From the NCBI GenBank assembly GCA_030374805.1, contig JARGSG010000017.1, positions 496,001 through 560,000 of the forward strand: a DNA stretch of 64,000 nucleotides. Reading direction: 5' to 3'. The position numbers were made by a program, and so were the translations under genes. This DNA is from Gracilaria gracilis. Its lineage: Eukaryota > Rhodophyta > Florideophyceae > Gracilariales > Gracilariaceae. The notes under the pieces were generated by a model. The model was not told the DNA's origin. It worked only from the letters and a program-made list of their open reading frames with translations, and did no database searches. Each line of letters begins with the position of its first letter. Position 1 is the stretch's first letter. This document shows positions 12,936 to 23,278 of the stretch, piece after piece.

Positions 12936-14324
12936 ATGGCTGAAAGAAAGCGTCGCGACCAGGCCCGGCAAATGGAAAACGCCGAAGCCACACCACCGGC
13001 TGGTGTTTCGAGGCATCGCTCTGACGTAACGCGCACCGCCCGCATGTTTGTGCCCGGTAAGCAGAGAAGAACTACCGGCAAGAAAGCCCCACGACGGAGA
13101 GTTGTTCAAGCAACTGAAAGCCCGGTCCCCTTCTGCGGACCTTCGAACGTTGCTAACGACACAGCTTCGTCACCGAGGGCCGGTACCTCACTACCGAGCC
13201 CACGCCGTCTTCACCCAGCCTCATCTGGGATCCCAGCAGTTAACCAGTCATACCTTCCGGCCAGCCGCAATCAAGACGGCCCCTCTTACTCTAATCGTAG
13301 CGTTTGACCTTCTGCTACTTCGCCTTTGGCCCCACCGACAACCCGCATGGCGAACAACGCATCGTCTGGGGAGCCAGCTTCCTCTCTAACACTCTCCAGG
13401 CGCCGGAGCACTCAAGGTTCTTCTTTTGCCGGTGCTTCGCTCAGTCGTGATGCCTCTACTCCCCGCCGCACCGCTGCCACCGCCACGGGTACTACTACAA
13501 CTGCAGGTCGCTCGGCCGCCATTTCATCAGCCCCTCGTCGCTTGGGCGTTACTGCGTCGGGCACGAATGCCGCCGCAAGTACTGCAAGGGAGCCTCGCAG
13601 TGGTGGACCACAGGTTATGTATGTTGGAACTAAGGAAAAAGGTAGCCATTGGGTAAAGATTGTTTCAACAACACTATGTGCCGTAGCAATTTATTGTCAA
13701 TGTGGTTGTGATGCTTTGGTGAAGGTAGGCAATTATTCTCATCTCAGGCGAAAGAGAAGCACGAAATGCGTGCACTGTGGCGGTGGCGGTCACAAAGGTT
13801 TTTCGAGTCCTCAGGAGCTCATAAACCCTTTACAAACGAAGACATGCAAATATTCTCGTGGTGTCGCCTTCTCCAATGAGACACCAAAGGAGAAACTCGG
13901 TCGCATTCTAAATAGGCGCATAGATGATCCAAGAAATGTAATTGTTGGGAAGAAAACGAAGTTTTCTTGTTCCTATTGTAAGAAGTGCTTCAACTATCCG
14001 GATCTCTATAACCATTGTGTCAAATGCTGGCTTAAAAAGCATAAAGTCAAGCGACTTTCGCACGTTATTCGAAAAATAACTGAACATCAAGAGGAAGAGA
14101 ATGAAGAAAAAATCGACGAGGTGTTAACGGGAATTAATGGTGTTGATGGCGATGAAGAGATCGATAGCCGTACCGTTAGTATTTTCTTTCAGGTAACAAA
14201 GCATAGTCTTTCAAATAAACTCTATGTTATAGTAGATCAGGTTCCATGCGGTAGTGGTGAGCACGAGGATTCGCTGTCAAGTGTTGCGACGGCCCCGCGC
14301 GGTAGTGCATATCAAGCTCCGTAA
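12936..14324 (+). pseudogene. Zinc-cluster protein ORF with one in-frame TGA
   Basis: One frame runs from ATG 12936 to the stop at 14324 (462 codons) and is interrupted once, by TGA at 13305-13307. The Ser/Thr/Pro/Ala-rich N-terminal half continues seamlessly on both sides of that stop. The C-terminal half has two putative metal clusters. One is CQCGCD followed about 25 residues later by CVHCGGGGH. The other is FSCSYCKKCF followed by HCVKC and a basic KKHKVKR stretch. An acidic EEENEEKIDEV segment follows. It sits inside the TIR-bounded element next to the decayed transposase, so it is probably the element's DNA-binding accessory protein. A captured host gene is the alternative. Confidence 0.5.
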
Positions 14325-14389
14325 GTCGCTACGCGTACTCGACCCCACCCACGAGCGCGTGCGCTGCAGCGGCGGCTGCGTCGGCGATG

Positions 14390-15060
14390 GCGGTTCGTCG
14401 AGCATCAACGGCGGGGAGCATAACACGAACGCCTACATGACTTCCAACAGCTGCGGTGGCGGTAGCCACGCATCAAGCGAAAACGGCGGGGAGCACCAAA
14501 CTAAGGCGCACATGACTTGTAGGAGCGGTGGCTGCCATTGTGATAACTGCGTGCGCGCGGCGGTGCAGTAGTGGAAGTGAAATATCAGCAGCCCACGTTG
14601 CGGCGGCGAGCGTTAGGTAACACGTCAAGCGCTAACGGCGCGGCGCACGACCCAAACGCCCACATGAATTGCAGCAGGTACGGTCAACGACGGCGGCGGT
14701 GGCACGTGGTGGTGGTAGTGGCGGTCACGCGATGGTGCAGTATTAAAACTGGCTTTTTCCAACAGCTCCGGGCGGCGACGGCAAGCGCGCTGCGGTGCAG
14801 CCACCACGGCGGCGGCAGGAACGTGGTGGTGCAGCAGCGATGGCAGTGATGGCGGTCGCGCAATGGTGCAGTGTTAGAAGCGGCTGCTGAAACCAGGCGC
14901 GCGGTGGTGCAGTGTTAAAAGCGGCTACTTCCAGCAGCTGTGGGCATCGACGGTGGCGGCGGGCACACGGTGGCGACGGGCGGGCGGTGGTGCAATTTTA
15001 GAAGCAACGTCGATGTTTGAAGAAGCGGCCCACGCTGCGGCGGCGCGACGACCAACGATG
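14390..15060. repeat. GC-rich degenerate minisatellite, two unit types
   Basis: The 5' half has three units of about 75-80 bp beginning GGCGGGGAGCA or GGCGCGGCGCA and containing ACATGACTT or ACATGAATT (near 14410, 14484 and 14634). The 3' half repeats GGTGCAGTGTTARAARCGGCT-like units near 14728, 14860, 14905 and 14988. It separates the zinc-cluster ORF from the right terminus of the 7.1-kb element. Confidence 0.55.
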
Positions 15061-15461
15061 GCGTGGAATGGGAAACATGGACACGAGCAACGATTTCAGG
15101 TATATTTTATTTACAGTTGTGTCGCACTGTACTGATTTGGGTAGCTCTGAGTTTGGGGTTATGGTCCTTGTGACGTCCCTTCCGCTTAGAACTACTTGTA
15201 CCCACACAAAGAGACTTTTGACTTTAAAACAAAGCAAATTTTGCACATTGCTTTTATTACCTTTTCTTCGCAGAAACAAAATGAAACCAAGAAATGCCAG
15301 AAAAAATCGTTATATCCATGTCCAATCATAAGTATAGTGTTCGAGGGGAGAATTAAGTTCTTTCATGTCATTCACGGACTATAAATGATTGCAACGTTTG
15401 CTTAAAAGCTTTATTAAACTATAGATACTAATAACGCTTTTCACTATAGTGAACATGTCCC

Positions 15462-16129
15462 ATTTTTGTACATTTTGAGACGGTTTTGTAGTGCAACTTG
15501 GAGCTGTGCTAGTGAGAAAACAATCCCAACTCTGGACTTTTCGGCCCGAGACAGAATGTGCGCAATCATTAGCTTCGTCTACATGCGGTAAGAAGAGAAA
15601 CGGAGGTAAGCAAGTACTTCTTTTTCGTCTTTTGCCCCAATGGCAGAAAGTACATTTCTCCAATAGAAGTTTCAGATACGTTTGGTATTTTAAATGGCTG
15701 CCGCCTAAGCGGTATAAATCTATACCAAATCATCTTTACCGGTGAAAGCAAGCAAGGAAGTACTGCTAGACAGCTACTTGCTACCAAAGCGGACTATTGC
15801 TTGCAATGTTCTTTTAGGCTGTAACTGCCTTTCAAAGCTGCCCAGGTCAGAAGACGGACGCACGGTGGATACTCCCGTAGTATAGCGATGGTAGGAGTGA
15901 GCATAGGGACGCAGCGATGAGAGACGAATTAATGCAGGCCGTTGAGCGACAGCAAGTCAAGACGTGAAGGCGCGGTAGAGAAGACGGAACGGTGGCAATT
16001 CTGAGCGCAAGTAGGAAGACGCTAGCGCTGGTGCAGGGGGCGTCGTTGGGGGTGGCGATTGCTAGTGGAAGAGATTGGGAGGGCGAATTTTCAGATTCAG
16101 AAATAAAAAGCACGACAGCCGCTGCATAA
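15462..16129. other. No gene recognised
   Basis: Only short frames occur. TGTAGTGCAAC at 15487-15497 repeats the terminal decamer shared by LTR elements elsewhere in the window, but similarity does not continue, so no LTR is called. Confidence 0.3.
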
Positions 16130-16338
16130 AGGTCTCTCATTGGACGTTTAAATATGGCGGCGCGACTAGATATCTCGCTAAAAGAAAATTTATAGCGGGG
16201 ATTTTACCGTTCCGAATAGCTATCCCGTTACCGATAGCGTTAGCGGTCCCCCGGTGGAGATGAAAATTTTGGTGCACCGCTAAAAATCTCGAAACGTGGT
16301 TTAGGTATGTCGTTATAGCGTCACCAGTGGAGATGCCC
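16130..16338. mobile_element. Small TIR element (Harbinger-like MITE), tentative
   Basis: The right end CCAGTGGAGATGCCC is followed by TTA. The left end AGGTCTCTCATTGG is an imperfect inverted match preceded by TAA. The interior contains another inner copy, GGTGGAGATGAA. A 209-bp length and a three-base TWA-type flank suit a Harbinger-related MITE, and a Harbinger transposase lies just downstream. The flanking trinucleotides are not identical, so the call is tentative. Confidence 0.35.
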
Positions 16339-16679
16339 TTAGAGCATTTCTGTAGTGCTTCTAAAATATTGTCTCGAAATGAATTGAATAGAGACAAAAT
16401 TTTACGCGCAAACGGAGGCAAACCTAATAGTTACCTCCATATGCAAGCACTGAGTACGAGTAGAGTAAGATTAGAGTCAACTCAGCAGCCAATGACATCC
16501 AGGCGAGTAAAACCCTCTTAACGATGTCCAACTTGCACTTCTCGGAAGTAGTTCGCCAAGCCCAGTTGAGTGACCTGCAAAACTTACAACGTCAACTGTT
16601 CTGGCCTTGCAAGTAGACCTGTGATGTTTTCCAACTCTAGCCTACAACAGGCTTTCCTGCTGTACACTCAGCACCGTTG

Positions 16680-18751
16680 AAGTTCTCAAATGGCATTAAT
16701 TTTATTCAGCTACAAACGCAAGAGGTACTACCTTCTCGAAACCGAGGTTATAATGATCAACTTTTAGGACTACCCACCATCAACAGTCGCGATTCATCAC
16801 AGATTACAGACTACCTTGTCCAAAATAGCCTCTACTCACTGCGCCAGTTTCGGACCCGTTTTTGTGTTCATAGGATCTTGTTCTGGAGAATTCACAACGT
16901 CCTTGTCTCAAAGTATCCCAATATATTTGCGCGGCACACTAGCGCATACGGTAAGAAAGGACAACAATCGGAAATCAAAATTCTAACTGGTTTAAGTTTC
17001 TTGAGTACCAAGGAAAGCTGTGATGATTTGGTTGATAGCTCGAGAATTTCAAAGAGTTTACGAGGTACTACCTACGCAAATTTTGTAGATTCATGATCAA
17101 CATATACGCCACGATGTACTTCAATAGTAGACAAAGTATAAACGAACTCGATTGCATTTCGGGAAAATATGAACAGAAGGGTTTCAAGGGTTGTGTAGGA
17201 GCAGTAGATTCTTGTCATCCTACTTCGAAAAATTGTTTATTGGCTCTCAAGGGTCAGTATCAAAGTGGAAAGGAAAGCAAGATGGCCAAGTTAACTGTAG
17301 AAGCATGGTGTATCATGGATATTTGGCACTGGTTTGCGGGAAGACGATGCACAAATAATGACAAGACTTTGGTCGAAGAGTCTCCGCTTCTCCAATATAT
17401 TTTATTTGATCTGTTTCCCTTTTGACTTTCAGTTGCATTCAAGGTCACAGCTGCGTCAAAACCAATTAGTTTGCCGTACTTTCTTGGGGATGGAATATAT
17501 CCCAAATAGCCATTTTCTGCATCCCCTATTCACCGATCTGGGTGTGATCAGGAGCGAAGGTACACCACAATCCAGGAGGGTAGGAGAAAGGGTACTGAGC
17601 CCTGTTTCGGGGGTTTGCAAGCGCGTTTCAAAGTGCTACGGGATGACATAAGATTATGGTTTATTGATGATATTGTAGAGCTATCTCAAACATGTATAAT
17701 TATCCACAACATGATTCGGAGGATGCAACAAGACGGAGAACTCACTGAAGACATGAAATAAGAGCAAAAGGAGATAAACCTTCTCACAGAGATGCATGAT
17801 ATCGAGATAGAGATGTGGGGCAACGCCCTCTGGGAGATGGTTACCAATACTTGGTCATATTCCGACAAGTCGGTCAACTCCCTGAGTCGAGGCATATGAG
17901 TAGCAATAGCCACTATTGTGGGAAGAAAACTGGACTACGGATAAGCCTGGAGGTTGGCCACGTACACGTAGAACGGTCGCCACTACACGTGGGTAATTGA
18001 AACTGCGCGTAGGCCTATTTAATTAATTTATTTAATTACAATTGGCAGAGCTCACTACTTAGCTCGGCGGTGACCTCGCCGCGGTGCACAATAAAATTCT
18101 CCCAACCAGGGTTGGCTCTAGATTCTTTCGCCTTCGGCGCTCATCGAATCCTTCCAGGAGAGAAGCTCCGTTGCATACGGATTGTCTATCCTCTTGGCGT
18201 CCTATAAAGGAACTCAACTGTAGGAATGTTTACCGCTGTTCGTCACGTTCGACCCTGTACAGAGAAAAACCCGGTGTTTACCATACCTTTTGCAACTTTT
18301 ACGTCTTTCCATTCTTCACTCACACGGATTCCCGTTTCATTTTTCCCACTTCTGTGAACTCGTGTCTCTTTCGAGGATACCTCAACCCACACACGTAGTT
18401 CCCAACTGATTCTTTGTTCAACTCTCTACGCTGCGTCGTGACGGCTTGGCCTCGGTTTACACCCGACTTGCCATGTTTTGGCGGAGAGACTCTGTCTGCT
18501 GCCTGGCCTCCTAGAGAGGAAGATCTGGGACGTCTTTGTGGTGTCTTTCTGTCTCTGGCGTTGCACTACAAGACAAGGCACAGGTTGGTGAGACAGAAGT
18601 TGAAAACAGTTGCGAAGGGTTCACAATCTCTGTAGAGACCGCTGGGAACGAGGAATGGGAAGCGTTCCTCGTAAGGCACGGATTCGTGATGTCTAGTATT
18701 GGACATGAAGCATTGAAATCAGACCTTGCCAAACGACTGGGACATGAATAG
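16680..18751 (+). pseudogene. PIF/Harbinger transposase, split by a solo LTR
   Basis: The N-terminal part (16677-17096) contains FRTRFCVHRILFWRI and the KKGQQSEIKILTGL region. The DDE domain follows in shifted frames: FKGCVGAVDSCH (first Asp), GKESKMAKLTVEAWC, NNDKTLVEESPLLQ (second Asp), FLGDGIYPK, then RKGTEPCFGGLQARFKVL (Glu) and CIIIHNMIR. All are signature blocks of PIF/Harbinger (DDE_4) transposases. A solo LTR with a 5-bp duplication interrupts the frame after 17753. The C-terminal end resumes at 18576 in phase (GFVMSSIGHEALKSDLAKRL) and stops at 18751, matching the usual LxxDLxxHL end. There are at least two frameshifts besides the insertion, so it is inactive. Confidence 0.8.
17754..18570 (+). 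repeat. Solo LTR (family A) with 5-bp target duplication
   Basis: An 817-bp LTR starts TGAAATAAG and ends TTGCACTACA. It is flanked by AGACA at 17749-17753 and 18571-18575. It is homologous throughout to the LTR of element A at 520-1377 but in the opposite window orientation. No internal sequence remains, so it is a solo LTR left by recombination. It interrupts the Harbinger transposase gene exactly between two in-phase parts and is therefore younger than that gene copy. Confidence 0.85.
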
Positions 18752-19270
18752 TTTACTTTGGCACCAACGAAACAGGCTGGAAATTAAAGGGAACTCACAG
18801 AGGTGGGTTTAGTGTGTGGAGCTCCCAATCCACCTGCCCTTTTGCCAACGAAGGAGACCCCTCAAACTCGTATCATGCAAAGCTTGTTTGAGTATCATCA
18901 TCATTGAGATCTCTCCTCCCTGCCGCCCTCAGTGTCTTCCTTCATTGTTCAGTTTGTAATAATTGTTCATTAGCCTCTGCAGAATAGCATTTCTTTCAAT
19001 ACTATCTTCAGAAAGCACTTGTAAAAGCTTGAAATCAATCTCCCGTCTGTCCTGCAGTTCGTTTTGTGTCAGTAGCCTCTCCATGAACTCTCCAATCTTC
19101 ATCATCTCTGACGGCATGGTCATTATTGTCTTCGCCAGTTACTAGTCAAAATCTTTCTCCTTCTCCATCACCTTTCACTTCTTCTTTTCCTGCAGGCCGT
19201 GCGTACTCGCTTTTACATTCACTGTGCACGATTCCGTCGCTACTGTCGGAAGGCGATTGCTTCGTGTGTG
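18752..19270. other. Possible remnant of Harbinger second ORF, minus strand
   Basis: A minus-strand frame at 19123-18929 encodes an amphipathic helix-rich piece (EMMKIGEFMERLL ... SIERNAILQRLMNNYYKL), like the C-terminus of Myb/trihelix accessory proteins of Harbinger elements. A nearby frame is acidic and Ser-rich. The neighbouring LTR insertion at 19276 may have cut it. The assignment is a guess from context. Confidence 0.25.
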
Positions 19271-19275
19271 ACTTG

Positions 19276-19699
19276 TGTAGTGCAATAGTATCAGTTTATA
19301 TTGGGTATGCATAGTAGCATAGTAGTAGTTTAGTGTGTACAAGGTGCCCCTCAGGGTGTACACGTGTAGGGCTCATGCACCGTGTTTTGCAAGTCCTCAA
19401 GGACCCCTTTTGTAGGTAGATTGTTTATTATTTTTCGACACCTGGCTGCTGTCCCCGGAGATCCACTTAAGCACCTCCCGCTAGGCAGAGCTGACCGTGG
19501 TAGACCTCAAGCACGCCCCAGCCGATTCTTCATCGTCTAGTTTCTCATAGGGTCCTTCTGCCGCCACTACCGGTGCTGCACGCCTGTCTCGTGCCCCATT
19601 GTTATCGTCGCTGCACGCTTTTCGTCCCCGCTTGGGTGTTGCGCATAGTACCCTTATTTCTTGGGCATTGTTGGTACTCAATCGCGTGAGTGTACTTCA
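19276..19699 (+). repeat. 5' LTR of element B
   Basis: The LTR has TG...CA ends and matches 22863-23273. The central block around GATTGTTTATTATTTTTCGA through CACTTAAGCACCTCCCGCT is identical in both LTRs, which suggests the polyadenylation/R region lies there. Confidence 0.85.
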
Positions 19700-22600
19700 T
19701 TGGTCTCCCGACCTAGAAGAGCCCTAGTGGGTCGTTCTTGGTTTAGTTTTGTTTCGACTTTCTTTTGGAATTGGTTTCGCGTTTCAGAATCACCTCTAAC
19801 CCTTTCGGGACTTACAAACCCGTCTGGGAACGCCGCATGGTTATCGCTACTGCGTTCTTCATCTATTGGTTGTTTAGAACTGGCCCAATAGGGATTTGTT
19901 TTGCCGCAAGCCGGACAGAAATCTTTTCGCCTTACCATCATGACCACCTCTCCAGGTTTCTCAAATGAGCATGCAGAAATGGCCGTGAGCCCTCGGAATC
20001 ACGGCGTGGCCGAATTTGCGCCAGATAACCTCTCGTGGGCCCACAGCACTCGAAATGCTCATAGGGAGATGCTACGTCCTGTGGACAACCCAGAGAATCT
20101 TCTCCGTCAGTATACACCAACCGAGTCCCGAAATCGTCTTGAGGACATGCGTGAGCAGACCTTGTTGGAAACACCTCCGCAGCCTCATCGGTAAGCGCCG
20201 CTCAACCACCTGGGCGATGCGCCATCAGTGACTACAGGGGAGGAACACCCGTTTCTCCCTGGTGGGTTACTTATAGCCTTGAAGCCACTAGTGGAATTGA
20301 TGGTCGCCTCCATGGTTTAGCATTTGATTTCCCAAAGGGTGTTTGCAGAAGTGCAAGCCTGTACAGACACCCCCCGGCCATGGCGGCCAAAACCATTCCC
20401 GGCGGGATAGCCCCAGTTCAAATCTTCGGATCTCGCATAGGACGCAGGAACGGCTCGCGCTACTTGGAAAGCCGTTTGGACCTCTTTGGGCCGACTTGGG
20501 ACGACTTGGGACACCCGCAATGCGGAGCACAAGGCCTCTTGAGGACTTTGCACAACTGACGGGAGGTTGTACATCGCTGGCGCGCGCCGTTGCACGTCTA
20601 AATCAACCACGTGGGACACTCGCGCGCCATGCACAGGCGCGCACGCCATCATGCACCACTGTAAGCGTGCAAAACGTCACTTGGGCCAGGCGCGTGGGTA
20701 GCCGATTCGGTCTACAGTATGGCCCGTAGAGAGGCGGTTTGCCACGGTCAAAAAAATCATAAGTATTGTGATGTGCCGCTCACCTCAAAACGGGCACTGC
20801 GAACCCTTGAAACTTCCGCGTTTTGGGAGATACGGGCAAAACAAAGAATCGCTTTTTTTGACCCCGCACGGGAGGGTAATTTCCAGGCAAGGTTTTTTGA
20901 TTCTACTTGCAAGTAGCCACCTGGGAGTATGGCGCATTCTGGTCTATTTTTCTATAGAGGACATTCACATTGCCTCCTATGGCGTACTGTGCACCGCGCG
21001 GCCTTGCCGGCACGCGCCGCGCGTACGTGCGCACCACCGCGTGCACACTACAGCCATCCAACGAGGCTAACGGTGCTTCTCACTGGGATATCTTGGCACT
21101 TGGAGCCCAAGCGCACTCCAACAAGGAAGGAGACCCGATCAGGCCGTTCTGCGCCGCATTCGCGCAATGCCGCCTGCTGCGCACGTGACGATCATTGCCG
21201 ACATGCCTGATCTGACCCTTGGATGGAATGACTTCGCCGCTACTGCGCGTCTCGCAAGGGCATGGAGGGAAGCAGAAGTTCCTTATTGATTCTATCAGAG
21301 CTTACGCGCCCATCAAGACGACTCCGGCAACCCACTGGGACTACAGCTGAGTGAGGAAACCTGGCTCTCACAGGGACATTCGTCAACGTGCTCACGCCCA
21401 TTGGGAGGACTCCCGCAACCCACTGGTACCACCGCCTACTAAGGAAACCTGGCCATCACCAAGACGTTCGTTACCATGCTTGCGCCCATCGGGAGGACTC
21501 CCTTTCTCGAGATCAACTGCAGTCGGAACGGGATTCTAACTCCAGATATGGGCATTGTTTAAGCAAACACAGCAAGCAGCTATACGGCTGCGGTGTGCAG
21601 TCCCTCGCAGGGTGAATCGTGGAGTACATAAGCAATGCGTTGCACGTAGAAGTACCTCGCCCCCTTGGGATATAGTTGGCCATTGCATACAATACTTTGG
21701 ACGTATGTCGCTCGAGCATAGACCTCTTCGGCAAAACAACTTTGAGAACATCACTCTCTCAAGTTGTACCACCCATCTAGGGAGGCATTAACATTCCTTG
21801 GGGCGAACAGCTGGACATTCAAAGCCAGTGGTTTGGTGTAGCACATATTCGAGAAGGACCCTACGGGACTATACTGGAAAATGGTCAAACGCCGACAGAG
21901 GGATGTCATTCAATGAAGTGGACCCATGTAGGATCGGAAGGTCAATTAGAAGGATTATTAATTGCATCTTCGCAGCGCGATCTGCGGAGTGATCATGCGT
22001 GCGTTGGCCCCTTTTTGGGTACTACGAATCATCAAAGCGCACGTCCCAACACAGGGAGAGAACGTACAGTGCTCGGCTCGTGCATACGTCGACCGAGAAA
22101 AGCTCTTCGCCCGCATGGTGTATTCGCTGTAGTTCGGTACTACAACCCATGTGGGGCTCTGGCTGTTTGGAAATCAGTACGTTGGTCGTGTACTCTTTTT
22201 CACAACCATGGCGGGACTTTCGTAATCAGGTCAGCGCTATCGCTTTCTCAGAACGCGAAGGGACGGAGTCCGATGTTGCGAAGGTTTTACCTCATGATAG
22301 GTTCAGTATAGCCCAAGTGCAGGGTGAGTTCGGTCGCGATGCGCAATCGGACTTCCTAATTTTGGGTCAGCACCCAACGGACGGGACACGTGATATGAAC
22401 GGAGGCTCTGTCACGTCCGAGTCGCGCTACCTGACACTAACCCACCGAACAACTCCTCCACTCGCGGGAACGGCTCCGCTGGATACTCTAGACAACTTAA
22501 CTATTACTGGGACGACCTGGAAAAACGAAAATGTTGTCAATCCAACCGGGAATAGTCGTGCAACCAATCAAGGGACTCTGTTCGTCTCCAATTCGATCCG

Positions 22601-22862
22601 TCGCTGCCCCGCTCGTTAGCCGCCCGCTTGGGAATTTGCTGTACAACGAAGTATGCTCCGCCGTGTCTTCTGGTCTACCACGTAGGCCACAGCCCGTGCA
22701 TGGCTATTGTATAGCACTCGCTCGGGCCTGATAATTACCCAAATGGGATCTTGGGGGATTCAAAGGTTGTGGTTGGATGTGTTTGCCCTCACGATTTCCC
22801 CTTCCTCGGCATGAGAACGTTTTACCAGCCTCGAGACGAGGCCAGGCCTAAAAACGGGAGTC

Positions 22863-23273
22863 TGTAGTGCAATAGAATCATCCCATATTGGGTATGCATA
22901 GTAGTTTAGTGTGCACAAGGTGCCCTTCAGGGTGTCCACGTGTAGGGCTCATGCACCGTGTTATGTAAGTTCTCAAGGACCTCTTTTGTAGGTAGATTGT
23001 TTATTATTTTTCGACACCTGGCTGCTGTCCCCGGAGATCCACTTAAGCACCTCCCGCTGGGTAGAGCTGACCGTGGTAGACCTCAAGCACCCCCTAGCCG
23101 ATTCTTCATCGTCTGGTTTTCCAAAGTGTCGTTCTGCGGCTGCTACCGGTGTTGCACGCCTGTCTCGTGCTCCGTTGCTATCGTCGCTGCTCACTCCTTC
23201 CCCACTTGGGTGTGGCGCATAGTATCCCTATCTATTGGGCATTGTTGATACTCAGTCGCGTGAGTGTACTTCA
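22863..23273 (+). repeat. 3' LTR of element B
   Basis: This is the partner of 19276-19699. It is shorter by one small indel near its start and is followed directly by the ACTTG target duplication. Confidence 0.85.
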
Positions 23274-23278
23274 ACTTG

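Larger units (their letters stand above)
8348..15461 (+). mobile_element. TIR-bounded DNA transposon, MULE-like, decayed
   Basis: The left end at 8348-8372 reads GGG, TCACTATAGTGAA, then AAGCGTT. The reverse complement of 15433-15461 reads GGG, TTCACTATAGTGAA, then AAGCGTT. These are matching inverted termini about 7.1 kb apart, each containing a near-perfect palindrome. A second left copy of TATAGTGAACCT occurs at 8406-8417. The interior is unusually AT-rich from 8,340 to 12,860. It holds a decayed transposase-like coding region (9536-12152), a two-zinc-cluster ORF (12936-14324) and a GC-rich minisatellite (14390-15060). No exact target duplication was found at the chosen ends. MULE is the best guess from the transposase-like motifs; the class is uncertain. 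Confidence 0.45.
19276..23273 (+). mobile_element. LTR retrotransposon B, complete ends, likely non-autonomous
   Basis: Two direct LTRs, 19276-19699 (424 bp) and 22863-23273 (411 bp), start TGTAGTGCAATAG and end GTGTACTTCA. They flank 3.16 kb. ACTTG is duplicated exactly outside (19271-19275 and 23274-23278). A primer-site candidate TGGTCTCCCGACC sits at 19701, one base after the 5' LTR, and a purine run AAAAACGGGAG lies just before the 3' LTR. The LTRs differ at roughly a tenth of positions plus one 11-13 base indel, so it is an old insertion. The interior has only short frames, and no reverse transcriptase or integrase is recognisable. It is therefore a LARD-like non-autonomous element or one too decayed to read. 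Confidence 0.85.

Noticed and set aside
15487-15760. Another LTR starting at TGTAGTGCAAC
   Set aside because: Similarity to the known LTRs ends after 11 bases and no matching end or duplication was found.
17754-17900. Apparent continuation of the Harbinger protein (LLTEMHDIEIEMWGNALWEM)
   Set aside because: The stretch aligns with the LTR of element A and starts right after the AGACA duplication, so it belongs to the solo LTR and not to the transposase.
19678-19947. Minus-strand frame with CPACGKTNP zinc-ribbon-like motif
   Set aside because: It begins at the LTR/primer-site junction, is antisense to the element and has a single CxxC with no second half.
21913-22619. ORFs of 132 and 206 codons inside LTR element B
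   Set aside because: Neither contains gag, protease, reverse transcriptase or integrase motifs, and they overlap in different frames. They are not called as genes.
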